A stretch of DNA of 64,000 nt from CAVONB01 sp963697205 (lineage in GTDB: Bacteria > Pseudomonadota > Alphaproteobacteria > Rhizobiales > Hyphomicrobiaceae), in contig CAVONB010000001.1 of the NCBI GenBank assembly GCA_963697205.1, forward strand, positions 62,001-126,000, read 5' to 3'. The notes under the pieces are model-generated. The model did not search any database. It had not been told where the DNA came from and worked only from the letters and a program-made list of their open reading frames with translations. This document shows, one piece after another, positions 53,987-62,907 of this stretch. The position numbers and the translations under genes were made by a program. The stretch's first letter is position 1, and each line of letters opens with the position of its first letter.

Positions 53987-54056
53987 GGGCGTCTTCCTCT
54001 CGTTACCAAAGGGTTGTCACGTGCCCCCAGCCCGGTTCCCCGAGCCTCAATTCCCG

Positions 54057-55058
54057 TCAGTGTCCGGATTGCGCCGCCGCCGGCTTGCCGGCCGGAGCAG
54101 CGTCCGGCTGGCCCGCGAGCCAGGCGCGGATGCGGGCCGGCAATCCCATCAGACCGGTCGGCAGATAGAGGATGGTCAAAATGTAGGCGATGCCGAGCAC
54201 GTACTGCCACCACCAGATGACGGTGCTCAGATACTCGCGCATTGCCAGGACCGCTGCGCAGCCCAGCACCGGTCCGATCAGGGTTCCCGCGCCGCCGAGC
54301 ACCACCATCAATAGCGCGTCGACCGACATCGTGATGACGACGTCCTCGGGGCTGATGATGCCGTTGACATAGGCCCAGAGCACGCCGGCGAGGCCACCGA
54401 AGGCGCCGGCGATGACGAAGGCGATGTATTTGTGGAGCCAGACGTTGTAGCCGAGGATGCTCATGCGCAAGTCGCGCTCGCGGATACCTTTCAGGCTCGC
54501 GCCGAAAGGCGAGCGGGTGAGCATGTAAAGCACGCCGAGGGCTGCGGTGAAGAACGCGAAGCAGACATAGAACAGCGTCACGTCGTGCGACAGGTCGAGC
54601 CCCCAGAATTTCGGTTTGGTCGGCATGTTGATGCCATTGTCGCCGCCGGTCAGCGAGTTCCAGCGATAAGCCAGGCCCCACACGCACTGGCCGAGCGCCA
54701 GCGTGATCATGAGGAAGTAGGTGCCGGTCGCGCGGATCGCGAAGAGACCGAAGAAGGCTGCCAGCAAGCCGCCGCAGATCATGCCGAGGGGCACGACGAG
54801 CCAGAATGTTCCGTCGAGGCCGAGACCGTAGCGGGTGGCCAGAATGCCTGCGAGGTAGGCGCCGACGCCGAGGTAGGCGGCGTGGCCGAGGGAAGCGAGG
54901 CCGGTGTAGCCGAGCAGGATATCGAGGCTCATCGCCAGGATCGAGAACACCAGCACGCGCGTCGCCAACAGCATGATGAACGACGAGGTGAACGGCACCG
55001 CAACGGCCACGAGGGCCAAAAGCGCAAGAACGATGAGGACTTTCTGGCGGTTTGTCAT
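54057..55058 (-). CDS. livM: Liv-type ABC transporter permease LivM
   Basis: A 333-residue permease with about eight membrane segments. The LivM fingerprint is LDILLGYTGLASLGHAAYLG, then GVGAYLAGILATRYGL and the EAA-like GIRERDLRMSILGYNVWLHK, followed by YIAFVIAGAFGGLAGVLWAY. Near the end are VVLGGAGTLIGPVLGCAAVL and LYLPTGLMGLP. The start is preceded by the livH stop six bases earlier. An Ala/Pro-rich C-terminus ends the protein. The gene is intact. Confidence 0.92.
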   Translation of the reverse strand: MTNRQKVLIVLALLALVAVAVPFTSSFIMLLATRVLVFSILAMSLDILLGYTGLASLGHAAYLGVGAYLAGILATRYGLGLDGTFWLVVPLGMICGGLLAAFFGLFAIRATGTYFLMITLALGQCVWGLAYRWNSLTGGDNGINMPTKPKFWGLDLSHDVTLFYVCFAFFTAALGVLYMLTRSPFGASLKGIRERDLRMSILGYNVWLHKYIAFVIAGAFGGLAGVLWAYVNGIISPEDVVITMSVDALLMVVLGGAGTLIGPVLGCAAVLAMREYLSTVIWWWQYVLGIAYILTILYLPTGLMGLPARIRAWLAGQPDAAPAGKPAAAQSGH

Positions 55059-55064
55059 TCGTCC

Positions 55065-55925
55065 TCACTCCCGCCCGAAGAGGCCGGTCGGCTTCCACGC
55101 CAGGATCAGCGCCATCGGCGCATAGAGCGTGAAATACGAGATTTCGGGGAACAGCGCCTTGCCCAGGTTGTCGGCGAGGCCAACGACGAGAGCACCGACG
55201 GCGGCGCCGCCAAGGCTGCCCATGCCGCCGATTATGACGACGGCGAAGGCGATGGGCAGGATCTGGAAGTCGAGACCGGGATAGATGCCGAGAAAGGCGC
55301 CGCCGATGACGCCGCCGAGTGCGGCCAGGAAAGCGCCGAGGCCGAAGATGAGCATGGAGATGCTCGAGGTATCGATGCCGACGCCACGGGCCATCTGCGC
55401 ATCGTCGACCGTGGCACGCACCTTGGCGCCGAGGCGTGTGCGCTCCATCGCGAGCCACAGCGTGAGACCGATCACGGTCGCGATGACGATCATGAAGATC
55501 CGGTAGATCGGCATGTAGAGGTCGCCGATCCTGAGCGTGCCGCCCAGCCAATCGGGCGGCTTGATGTCCATGTTCTCACCGCCCCAGATGTCGAGCGCGG
55601 CCTGCTGGAAGAGGAAGGCGAAGCCGACGGTCAGCAGCACCTGGCGAAGGGTGTCGGTGCCGAGCTGGCGGAGGAAGACGCGCTCCATCAGCATGCCGAG
55701 CAGGCCGACGACGATCGCTGCAACGGGGATGGCGAGGAGCCAGGAACCGGTGATCCAGATGACGGTGAGAGCGACGTAGCCGCCGAGAAGAAAGTAGGAG
55801 CCGTGCGCGAGATTGACGATGCGCATGACGCCGAAGATCAACGACAATCCACCGCCCAGAAGAAACAGCAACGCGCCGTATGAAATGCCGTTGAAGATCT
55901 GGGTCAGCCAGAAATTAAGCGTCAC
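55065..55925 (-). CDS. livH: Liv-type ABC transporter permease LivH
   Basis: A 286-residue permease. It starts TLNFWLTQIFNGISYGALLF and has the family text LSLIFGVMRIVNLAHGSYFL and LGGYVALTVIWITGS. ERTRLGAKVRATVDDAQMAR is the cytoplasmic coupling loop. GIDTSSISMLIFGLGAFLAA and IIGGMGSLGGAAVGALVVGL complete the LivH pattern. It is the first gene of the cluster; the promoter should lie in 55926-56060. The gene is intact. Confidence 0.93.
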   Translation of the reverse strand: MTLNFWLTQIFNGISYGALLFLLGGGLSLIFGVMRIVNLAHGSYFLLGGYVALTVIWITGSWLLAIPVAAIVVGLLGMLMERVFLRQLGTDTLRQVLLTVGFAFLFQQAALDIWGGENMDIKPPDWLGGTLRIGDLYMPIYRIFMIVIATVIGLTLWLAMERTRLGAKVRATVDDAQMARGVGIDTSSISMLIFGLGAFLAALGGVIGGAFLGIYPGLDFQILPIAFAVVIIGGMGSLGGAAVGALVVGLADNLGKALFPEISYFTLYAPMALILAWKPTGLFGRE

Positions 55926-56060
55926 GCATCCCCCTTATTGCGAACAGTGTCGCCAAGTCAGTCTGCCGTGCACTCGATATGTCGTCGAAGCCTAGCCGAG
56001 CGCCGTGAGCCCTACAAGTCCATGTTGCGGGCAGCTGCTGCCCGGAAGTTCATCATCCGC

Positions 56061-56960
56061 CTACGGTGTCCGGCCGATGCCTGCCATCGCGCGACTGACG
56101 GCAGCGACGGAAGCGGGATCATGATCGGCATGTCCCGTCGACATCGCGGCGGCGTAGAGCGACTTCACCGCGTTGAGGACGGGTGTGGGACATTCGAGTG
56201 CATCTGCGAAGGCGGAGATGGTGGCGCAGTCCTTCATCAGGATCGCAGTGCGCGCGGAGATGTTGGGACCGTCGTAGCTGTCGGCGACCATCATCGGGCC
56301 TCGCAAATGCAGCATGCGCGAGTCGGCGGCGCCGGCCTTGGCCATGTCGAGGACCTGCTGGGGATCGAGGCCCGACTTGATGCCAAGGGCGATCGCCTCT
56401 CCGGCGGCGGCGACGTGGATGGCGACCAGGTGGTTGGTGACGAGCTTCATGCGGGTGCCGTTGCCGAGCGGGCCGACGTGCTCTGCCTTGCGTGCGAACC
56501 GGGCGAAGACGGACATCGCGGGATCGGCCAGGGTGCGATCGCCGCTGACGAAGACGACGAGATCCTTGGTCAGCGCCTGGGTGCCGGTGCCGCTGACCGG
56601 GCAGTCCAGCATGGTGTGGCCGGCGGCCTGGAGGCGGCGGGCAGCTTGGAGCTTCGTCTCCAGATCGAAAGTGCCCATCTCGACGATCGTGCGCGGTGGG
56701 GCGCCTGAGGCGGCGATGCGCGCCACGACGTCGTCGAGGGCCTTCGGGGAGGGGACGACGACGAGGACGATTTCAGCGGCTCGGGCAACGGCGGCGGCAT
56801 CGTCGACGACGGTGGCGCCGGCTGCGCGGGCGCGCTCACCGCAGGCCGGATCGATATCACAGCCGACGACGGGAGAGCCGGAGTCGATGAGATGGCGGCA
56901 GAAGGTGCCGCCCATGATGCCGAGACCAACGATTCCGACGGGGCCTGGAGAGGTCGACAT
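56061..56960 (-). CDS. NAD(P)-dependent beta-hydroxyacid dehydrogenase (3-hydroxyisobutyrate dehydrogenase family)
   Basis: A 299-residue enzyme. The Rossmann loop VGIVGLGIMGGTFCRHLIDS is near residue 8, then MLDCPVSGTG with the substrate-binding DxPVSG. GNGTRMKLVTNHLVAIHVAA holds the catalytic Lys, followed by GLDPQQVLDMAKAG. These steps match the family that oxidises 3-hydroxyisobutyrate, tartronate semialdehyde and related acids. The ATG at 56960 is used; the frame extends upstream through Arg/Pro-rich text. It is next to a cupin and the Liv cluster, which may hint at a common catabolic pathway (inference). Confidence 0.9.
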   Translation of the reverse strand: MSTSPGPVGIVGLGIMGGTFCRHLIDSGSPVVGCDIDPACGERARAAGATVVDDAAAVARAAEIVLVVVPSPKALDDVVARIAASGAPPRTIVEMGTFDLETKLQAARRLQAAGHTMLDCPVSGTGTQALTKDLVVFVSGDRTLADPAMSVFARFARKAEHVGPLGNGTRMKLVTNHLVAIHVAAAGEAIALGIKSGLDPQQVLDMAKAGAADSRMLHLRGPMMVADSYDGPNISARTAILMKDCATISAFADALECPTPVLNAVKSLYAAAMSTGHADHDPASVAAVSRAMAGIGRTP

Positions 56961-57093
56961 TAGTTCGTCCTTTCGTGATCGCGGTGCGTATGCGTCGCCG
57001 ATGGCTTCATGGTTGCGGCCCGGGGAAGGCGCGACGGCAAAACGGCCGCATTGCGCGGCCGTTTCCGTCTGTTCCACGACGTCTTTTTGGTGG

Positions 57094-57570
57094 TCAGGCC
57101 TTGCCGAGATAGCGGTTGAGCTGAGCCTGCCACTTCGGGCCCCAGTCGTCGCCGAGCTGGTCGGTGATGGAGCCATCCTGGTCGAAGAACTTGTTGGGGA
57201 TCTGGAACATGGCGATCATCAGGCCGCCGTCGGGACAGTAGGCGGCGTGGCGGGAGCCGGCCGGACGCCAGATGAAATTGCCGGCGGTGCATTCCATGCC
57301 CTTGTCGGGGCCTTCCTTGTCGACCAGGCGGCCTTCCAGCATGTAGGTCTGCTCGATGAGGACGTGCTCGTGGTCGGGCAACTCGGCGCCCGGGTCCATC
57401 TTCAGCATGATTGTGGCGAGGCCGCTGTCGCGATCGACGAGCAGCGTCTTCGCGTAGCACCCCTTGTAGCGGATCGGCACCCACTCGAGTTCGTCGACGT
57501 TGACGAGGCGCGAGGCCTTGGGGCCGAGCCCTTCGTGCTTCTTGGCTCCGGGCGTGAAGGCGGTGGTCAT
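57094..57570 (-). CDS. Cupin-domain protein
   Basis: A 158-residue cupin. The first motif is in GAELPDHEHVLIEQTYMLEG (two His, one Glu) and the second in CTAGNFIWRPAGSRHAAYCP (His). Together they form a standard metal-binding cupin site, as in the ChrR-like or dihydroxyacetophenone dioxygenase-like group. The start ATG at 57570 follows GGAGGAG. It lies upstream of the hydroxyacid dehydrogenase gene in the same direction (133 bases apart), so they may be cotranscribed. The substrate is unknown. Confidence 0.82.
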   Translation of the reverse strand: MTTAFTPGAKKHEGLGPKASRLVNVDELEWVPIRYKGCYAKTLLVDRDSGLATIMLKMDPGAELPDHEHVLIEQTYMLEGRLVDKEGPDKGMECTAGNFIWRPAGSRHAAYCPDGGLMIAMFQIPNKFFDQDGSITDQLGDDWGPKWQAQLNRYLGKA

Positions 57571-58071
57571 GAGGCTCCTCCTGTTTGCCGGGGCGCGGTA
57601 CGCGCGGTGCGCGCGGCCCGCGCCGGCGGTCGATGCCTGTGGCGGTCGCAGTTCGACCTTCGAAATTATGGGTCTTGCGACCATTCCAGCATCGCGCCGC
57701 GGTGGCGGCAAGTGGTCTTCGCGGGCCTTCTCAGGCGGCGCGCAGATCTACTGGCGGCGAGCGTCGCGCTGGCACGGGCGGGCGGTGGCTGGCGTAGTCT
57801 CTGGGTTTACCGGTGCTGAATGGCGCTGGTGATCAGATGTCGTTGTTTTCCCGTTTCGGCCTGACAATGGTGCATTGCACGGGTGGCGCGGCGTTCGATC
57901 GACATGTGGCCAGGTGGCAACTGGCATGGGGGAATGGTGCGCGACGCGATGGTGAAAAATGCCGTTTTCCTTATGAGTGCTGTTCAGGGCTTTGGTCCGC
58001 GCGTGCGCCAAAGTACTGCGCCGTGTGCGTAGCAGGCGTGCAGTTTGTGGATGGGTCCTAGGAGTCTACCA
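57571..58071. other. Divergent intergenic region
   Basis: About 500 bases between the leftward cupin and the rightward DUF2235 gene. It should hold both promoters. No repeat, convincing ORF or operator was seen. AT content rises slightly near 57940-57990. Confidence 0.4.
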
Positions 58072-60474
58072 GTGTCGACGAACCGTCCTTCCGTGCACTT
58101 GGACTCGCCGGCACAGCTAAGTATCCGCAAAGGATCCAAGGCCGGTCCGCTCGCGCTCCTGGTGGTCACGATTTTCCTATTCGTGCTGTATGCGCTGCCG
58201 ACCGGCATGGGACAGCTTGCGACCGGGCTGGGGCTGAGCGATGGGCCCGACAAGCTGCCGAAGCTGACTGAGATCGAGCGGATCCTGAGCAGCGACGCAG
58301 AACCCTACAAGACCAAGCGCGAGAGTTTGCGGCAGCGGGTTAGCTCGTTCGGCGTTTGGCAGTCCGTGACGCAGATCGGGTTGCCGCTGGTCAAAGTCTA
58401 CCTCGATCAACTCGCGAAAGATTTCGGCGACATTGCGCGCAGCTCCGTGCGCACGGTTGGCGTACTCGGGTTGTTTTCGCTCATTCCCGGCATCGCGGGG
58501 TTGATCTATCGACGGAATTTCCTGATCTGGTTTCTGGCGTCGTTCGCCATCCTTCTGGGGATCAATGCGTCCGGCGTGTTCGGCTCGATTGCCGGCGCCG
58601 CGCCGATGCCGGGATCGGGCGCGATCTTCTACTTCCTATTGTCGCAAGTCTTCCTTCTGGTGCTGGCGTATCGGCTGCGGCGCCATTCCCAAGGCTCGAG
58701 CCTGTTGCCGTCGCGATTGCATAACTGGGGGCTGACCGCGCTGTTGGTGTTCATCGGCGTGGCGTGTTGGCAGGGTTGGGGCCCAGGCTACAGGGTGGTC
58801 ACCAAGGCGGCGGGCCAAGCGGCAACAGTGGGGACATCAACTGCACCTGCTGCGACGCCCGCGGGTGTCCCGGCAGCTGTGGGCGCGTCGACGCCTGATG
58901 GTGTGACGCGCGATGCTGCGACGCCGGGTGCGACTGCTGGCGCTGAGACGCCGGGTGTGCCGGCGGCGACAACCGGGGCGGTGCGCAGCTGGATCTGGGG
59001 CTTCCTGGGTAGCGGGCTGACCGGCTGGATCTACAAGTGGGAGTTCATCCTGATCGGGCTACCGCTGATCTACACGCTGTTGCGCAATTCCGGCGCGTGG
59101 ACCGCGAAGGCACGCAAGAATATCGTCATCTGTCTCGACGGGACGAGCAACACGCCCGACCAGATGGAGATGGGCTTCCTGGCGCAGACGAACGTCTACA
59201 AGCTGTTCCGAGCCGTCAAGGCCGACAAGCGGGGCATGTTTGTGCCGATCGGCCAGTTCGACGCGTCGCTGTGCAAGACGTACGGGGGAAAGCAGATTTC
59301 GCTCTATTACGCGGGCGTCGGCAACAAGTACGACAGCGACCCGGTGTTGCAGACACTGGGCATGGCCACGGGCATGGGCGCGGGCGACATCGTCGAGCGG
59401 GCCTATCTCGATCTCGTTCGCGTTTACAAGCCGGGCGACCGCGTCTTCATCTTCGGTTTCAGCCGCGGCGCGGCGATCTCGCGGCTGCTGGCGCGCACGA
59501 TCGACGCGCGCGGAGCACCGCGGTCGGTGTGGACTTTGCGGTTATTCGGCAAGCACAGGACGATCTGGTCGTCGCGACGGCGCAATCGGGTGGCGATCGA
59601 CGTGCTGGGCTGCTGGGATACGGTCGGATCGTTCGGCGTGGCCAAGACGATCGCCGGCATCAACTTCCAGCAGCTCAACATGTTCAAGGACCTCACGGTC
59701 CCCGACAACGTCGCGCAGGCCTATCACATGGTGGCGCTCGACGAGCAGCGCGCGGAGTTCGAGCCGACGCTGATGGATCCCGATCCGATCCGGCCGGAGC
59801 GTATCGTGGAGGTCTGGTTCAGCGGCGATCACGCCAATATCGGTGGCGGCTGGGCGACGGACAAACTCTCCGACGTGACGCTCGATTTCCTGTTGCGGCG
59901 GATCAGCAGCGGCTATGCGCCGAGCTTGCCGGATCGCGGGGGCGCGGCGGCAGGTAACGAAGCAGTCGGGAGCGAGGCGGTCGGAAGCGGGGCTGTCGGA
60001 AGCGAAGATTGGGGCATCTACCTTTCGGCCAAGAAGGTGCGCAAGGACGACCCGGCCGCCGACGACTACGAGGGCGGTGTGCTGCTGGTCGATCCCGATC
60101 CGCTCGGCCAGGTGCGCAGCTGGTTCAGCAATCTCTACAACTACCGGCCGCGCCGTCTGCCGCTGCACGCCGTGATTTCCGATACGGTGTTCGAGCGAAT
60201 GACGCAGTCGATGCCCGTCTATGCGCCGCAGAGCCTGTTCGAGCTCAACGATGCGCTCGATGCCAAGCGCGATCACATCGAGGCGAAGGTGGACAAGCTC
60301 ACCGAGACGAACTCTCTCACCGATGACGAGCGGCGGCAGGTGCTGGAATTCAAGAGCAGGCTCAGGCTGTCGCGGTTCAAGGACTACTGGAGTGCGCTTG
60401 TGGCCGCTCGCGCGCCGCAAAGCAGCGCGCGCGTGCTGTCGAACGAGACAGTGGCGGCGGCGGCGAAGGCGTGA
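58072..60474 (+). CDS. Membrane-anchored DUF2235 alpha/beta-hydrolase
   Basis: An 800-residue protein. The N-terminal half has several hydrophobic segments (LALLVVTIFLFVLYALPTGM, VGVLGLFSLIPGIAGLIY, FLIWFLASFAILLGINASGV, AIFYFLLSQVFLLVLAYRL, WGLTALLVFIGVACWQGW). A Thr/Ala/Gly/Pro-rich loop and one more segment (WEFILIGLPLIYTLL) follow. The C-terminal half is DUF2235: NIVICLDGTSNTPDQMEMGF, YYAGVGNKYDSDPVLQTLGM, VFIFGFSRGAAISRLLARTI (GxSxG nucleophile), VLGCWDTVGSFGVAKTIAG and YHMVALDEQRAEFEPTLMD. A repeat of EAVGS-type units sits near residues 628-644. The GTG at 58072 has an AGGAG site seven bases upstream. A surface or toxin-like lipase role is inferred from relatives such as Tle1-type effectors. 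Confidence 0.85.
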   Translation: MSTNRPSVHLDSPAQLSIRKGSKAGPLALLVVTIFLFVLYALPTGMGQLATGLGLSDGPDKLPKLTEIERILSSDAEPYKTKRESLRQRVSSFGVWQSVTQIGLPLVKVYLDQLAKDFGDIARSSVRTVGVLGLFSLIPGIAGLIYRRNFLIWFLASFAILLGINASGVFGSIAGAAPMPGSGAIFYFLLSQVFLLVLAYRLRRHSQGSSLLPSRLHNWGLTALLVFIGVACWQGWGPGYRVVTKAAGQAATVGTSTAPAATPAGVPAAVGASTPDGVTRDAATPGATAGAETPGVPAATTGAVRSWIWGFLGSGLTGWIYKWEFILIGLPLIYTLLRNSGAWTAKARKNIVICLDGTSNTPDQMEMGFLAQTNVYKLFRAVKADKRGMFVPIGQFDASLCKTYGGKQISLYYAGVGNKYDSDPVLQTLGMATGMGAGDIVERAYLDLVRVYKPGDRVFIFGFSRGAAISRLLARTIDARGAPRSVWTLRLFGKHRTIWSSRRRNRVAIDVLGCWDTVGSFGVAKTIAGINFQQLNMFKDLTVPDNVAQAYHMVALDEQRAEFEPTLMDPDPIRPERIVEVWFSGDHANIGGGWATDKLSDVTLDFLLRRISSGYAPSLPDRGGAAAGNEAVGSEAVGSGAVGSEDWGIYLSAKKVRKDDPAADDYEGGVLLVDPDPLGQVRSWFSNLYNYRPRRLPLHAVISDTVFERMTQSMPVYAPQSLFELNDALDAKRDHIEAKVDKLTETNSLTDDERRQVLEFKSRLRLSRFKDYWSALVAARAPQSSARVLSNETVAAAAKA

Positions 60475-60525
60475 AAGCTTTCGGTGCTGGCGCGCCGGCC
60501 ATTCCCATACGGCAGAGCTTCAGGC

Positions 60526-61893
60526 CTACTTGCTGCTCGCCTCGAGAACGTCCTCGAAAGTTCTCATGCCCGTCGTCTGGGCGTTGACGAGCACGGCCAT
60601 GTTGCCTGGCTTGTGCTCGTTTCGGCGCATGCGCATGTGCGCCTTGGGGATCTGTGCCCAGGAGAACACCTCCGACATGCACGGGTCGATGCGGCGCTCC
60701 ACGACCAACTTGTTGGCGGCGGCAGCCTGCTTGAGGTTGGCAAAGTGGGAGCCCTGTACGCGCTTCTGGTGCATCCACAGATAGCGCGCGTCCATGGTCA
60801 GGTTGTAGCCCGACGTGCCGGCGCAGATGACGACCATGCCGCCGCGCTTGACCACCTGCACGGAGACTGGGAACGTCGCCTCGCCGGGGTGCTCGAAGAC
60901 GATATCGACGTTGACGCCCTTGCCGGTGATGTCCCAGATCGCCTTGCCGAAGCCGCGCATCTCTTTGAGCCAGGCATTGTATTCGGCCGTGTTGACCTTC
61001 GGCAGTTGGCCCCAGCAGTTGAACTTCTTGCGGTTGATGACCCCGCGTGCGCCGAGCTGTCGGACGAAGTCGATCTTGTCGTCCTCAGACACCACGCCGA
61101 TGGCGTTGGCGCCGGACGTCGCGCACAGCTGCACGGCGAAGGAGCCGAGGCCGCCGGAGGCGCCCCAGACGAGCACGTTGTCGCCGGGCTGCAGCTCGTG
61201 GCCCTTGTGGCCGAACAGCATGCGATAAGCGGTGGCGAGGGTGAGCGTGTAACAGGCGCTCTCCTCCCAGGTGAGGTGCTGGGGACGCGGCATGAGCTGG
61301 CGGTCCTGCACGCGCGTGAACTGGGAGAACGAGCCGTCCGGCGTCTCGTAGCCCCAGATGCGCTGGGACGGCGACAGCATGGGGTCGCCGCCGTTGCACT
61401 CCTCGTCGTCGCCGTCGTCCTGGTTGCAATGGATGACGACCTCGTCGCCGACCTTCCAGCGTTTCACCTTGGAGCCGACCGCCCAGACGATGCCAGAGGC
61501 GTCGGAGCCGGCGATGTGGAAGGGATGCTTGTGGACGTCGCGGATCGGGGAGATCGGTGTGCCGAGGGCCGCCCAGACGCCGTTGTAGTTGACGCCGGCG
61601 GCCATCACGAGGACGAGCACGTCGTGGCTGTCGAGCTCCCAGGTCGGCACGACCTCGAGCTGCATGGCAGTGTCGGGCTCGCCGTGGCGCTCCTCGCGGA
61701 TGGTCCAGGCATGCATCTGCTTGGGCACATGACCCAGCGGGGGGATCTCGCCGATGTCGTAGAGGTCCTTTGCCAGCTGGACATGTGCCGGGGCGGCGAC
61801 GCCGGCATTGGCGGAGGCGGCGGTCGGCAGCACCGTGACGTTGTCCCTGGGCTTGGCGGGGGCGGACTTGGACGAGGCGGTGCGTTTCGGCAT
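60526..61893 (-). CDS. ccr: Crotonyl-CoA carboxylase/reductase
   Basis: The defining enzyme of the ethylmalonyl-CoA pathway: it carboxylates and reduces crotonyl-CoA to ethylmalonyl-CoA with NADPH. The 455-residue MDR-type protein has VMAAGVNYNGVWAALGTPIS, with the Asn used for CO2 binding. IWGYETPDGSFSQFTRVQDR, LVWGASGGLGSFAVQL (NADPH loop), WDITGKGVNVDIVFEHPGEA and FSWAQIPKAHMRMRRNEHKP are diagnostic of Ccr. Length and start (MPKRTASSKSAPAKPRDNV) are normal. The gene is intact and divergent from a pair of membrane protein genes that precede ecm. Confidence 0.96.
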   Translation of the reverse strand: MPKRTASSKSAPAKPRDNVTVLPTAASANAGVAAPAHVQLAKDLYDIGEIPPLGHVPKQMHAWTIREERHGEPDTAMQLEVVPTWELDSHDVLVLVMAAGVNYNGVWAALGTPISPIRDVHKHPFHIAGSDASGIVWAVGSKVKRWKVGDEVVIHCNQDDGDDEECNGGDPMLSPSQRIWGYETPDGSFSQFTRVQDRQLMPRPQHLTWEESACYTLTLATAYRMLFGHKGHELQPGDNVLVWGASGGLGSFAVQLCATSGANAIGVVSEDDKIDFVRQLGARGVINRKKFNCWGQLPKVNTAEYNAWLKEMRGFGKAIWDITGKGVNVDIVFEHPGEATFPVSVQVVKRGGMVVICAGTSGYNLTMDARYLWMHQKRVQGSHFANLKQAAAANKLVVERRIDPCMSEVFSWAQIPKAHMRMRRNEHKPGNMAVLVNAQTTGMRTFEDVLEASSK

Positions 61894-62070
61894 GAGGGGT
61901 CTCCCAGGGAATCGAGCAGCCGGTCGGCATATTGCACTGCGGCAGCATCGCCGCACAGTTGGCCTTTCGTTTCAAGTCAATTTTGCAGCGCACAACCGCT
62001 CCGGTAGTCCCCCGGCTGCAAGACGGTCGTGACGCGGCGGGCGTAGAAATACGTAAAGATACCTATGCTA

Positions 62071-62090
62071 AGGTTGACCAAGGTCAACCT
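62071..62090. promoter_or_regulatory. 20-bp perfect palindrome in the ccr divergent region
   Basis: AGGTTGACC, AA, GGTCAACCT: two nine-base half sites around a two-base centre. It lies 11 bases before the chosen start of the first small membrane gene and 178 bases from the ccr start. This is a good size and symmetry for a dimeric regulator operator. ccr is known to be controlled by a TetR-type activator in Methylobacterium, but no such link is proven here. Confidence 0.6.
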
Positions 62091-62100
62091 CCGACGTGTC

Positions 62101-62475
62101 ATGATCGACGCCATCGCCTCGGCTCTTTCGCTTCATCCCAGCGCCTTGATGACGCTCTGGGTTATGGCCGCTGTTTGCGGTTTCCTCATCAGCCAGCATC
62201 TGGAGCGCTTTCACGAGTCGGTGCTGGCATATCTGGGGCTGGCCGGTGCGGGTTATGTGGCCAACCTGGTTTGGGAAGCTCTGGAATTTCAGGTGCTTGA
62301 AAGCGAGGATCTCGACGCGGTCCTGGCGACGACGATCGGCATCTGCGCGGGCGTCGCTATCGTGGTGCGGATCAACACGTTGGTTCGGGGGCTTGCCGAT
62401 GCCGCGCCAAGGTCTCCGCCAAGATCCGGGCCAAGATCCGGGCGGCCACTGCCGACGCGCAGGGGCGTCCCTTAA
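62101..62475 (+). CDS. Small membrane protein, tandem paralogue 1
   Basis: A 124-residue protein with three hydrophobic segments: ALMTLWVMAAVCGFLISQHL, SVLAYLGLAGAGYVANLVW and AVLATTIGICAGVAIVVRIN. The C-terminus is Pro/Arg/Ser-rich. I chose the ATG at 62101 (MIDAIASALSLHPSAL) because the next gene starts MIDDIAHMLELSPFAL, in the same register; the frame opens earlier at 62065. The two proteins share LDA(V/I)xATTxGxxxG near the third segment and similar lengths, so they arose by duplication. The function is unknown. The position between ccr and ecm suggests coexpression with the ethylmalonyl-CoA genes. Confidence 0.7.
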   Translation: MIDAIASALSLHPSALMTLWVMAAVCGFLISQHLERFHESVLAYLGLAGAGYVANLVWEALEFQVLESEDLDAVLATTIGICAGVAIVVRINTLVRGLADAAPRSPPRSGPRSGRPLPTRRGVP

Positions 62476-62547
62476 CGGGATATTAACGCCATTCCGGCAT
62501 GATTGCGAAGCTGCTCGGAATCCGCCTGCGCCTGGAGGCCTACCGCC

Positions 62548-62907
62548 ATGATCGACGATATCGCTCATATGCTGGAGCTTTCGCCGTTCGCGCTTGTCAC
62601 CATGACCATGATGTGTCTGATCTGCGGCTTCATGGTCGGGCAGTTGCAGGATTCCGTTCCGGGCATGCTGGCGAGCTACGCGGGTATCTTCGGCTGCGGG
62701 CTGCTCGGCAACACGATCGCGCGGAAATTCGAGCTCTTCTTCCTGGGCAACAAGGAACTCGACGCGATCGTGGCGACCACGGTCGGGTTGATCTGCGGGG
62801 TGGTTCTCTTCACGGCTATCAAGCTGACATTGACGGTGGTCTACGGGTCGACCCGCCATATCCCCAAGACCGACGACGAGGCCGTGCGCTCCATCTCCAA
62901 CGGCTGA
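62548..62907 (+). CDS. Small membrane protein, tandem paralogue 2
   Basis: A 119-residue protein with three hydrophobic segments: ALVTMTMMCLICGFMVGQLQ, MLASYAGIFGCGLLGNTIAR and IVATTVGLICGVVLFTAIKL. It has the same start register and segment spacing as the preceding gene, and LDAIVATTVGLICG matches LDAVLATTIGICAG there. A GGAGG site lies eight bases before the ATG. The soluble C-terminus is short (GSTRHIPKTDDEAVRSISNG). The function is unknown. It is followed by 185 bases and then ecm. Confidence 0.72.
   Translation: MIDDIAHMLELSPFALVTMTMMCLICGFMVGQLQDSVPGMLASYAGIFGCGLLGNTIARKFELFFLGNKELDAIVATTVGLICGVVLFTAIKLTLTVVYGSTRHIPKTDDEAVRSISNG

Noticed and set aside
54432..55883. A 480-codon frame antisense to livM and livH
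   Set aside because: The product is dominated by His, Asp, Glu and Arg without domains, while the other strand has intact permeases.
58045..58071. Earlier starts (TTG 58045, ATG 58051) for the DUF2235 gene
   Set aside because: The GTG at 58072 has a clear AGGAG at the proper distance; the earlier codons lack one.
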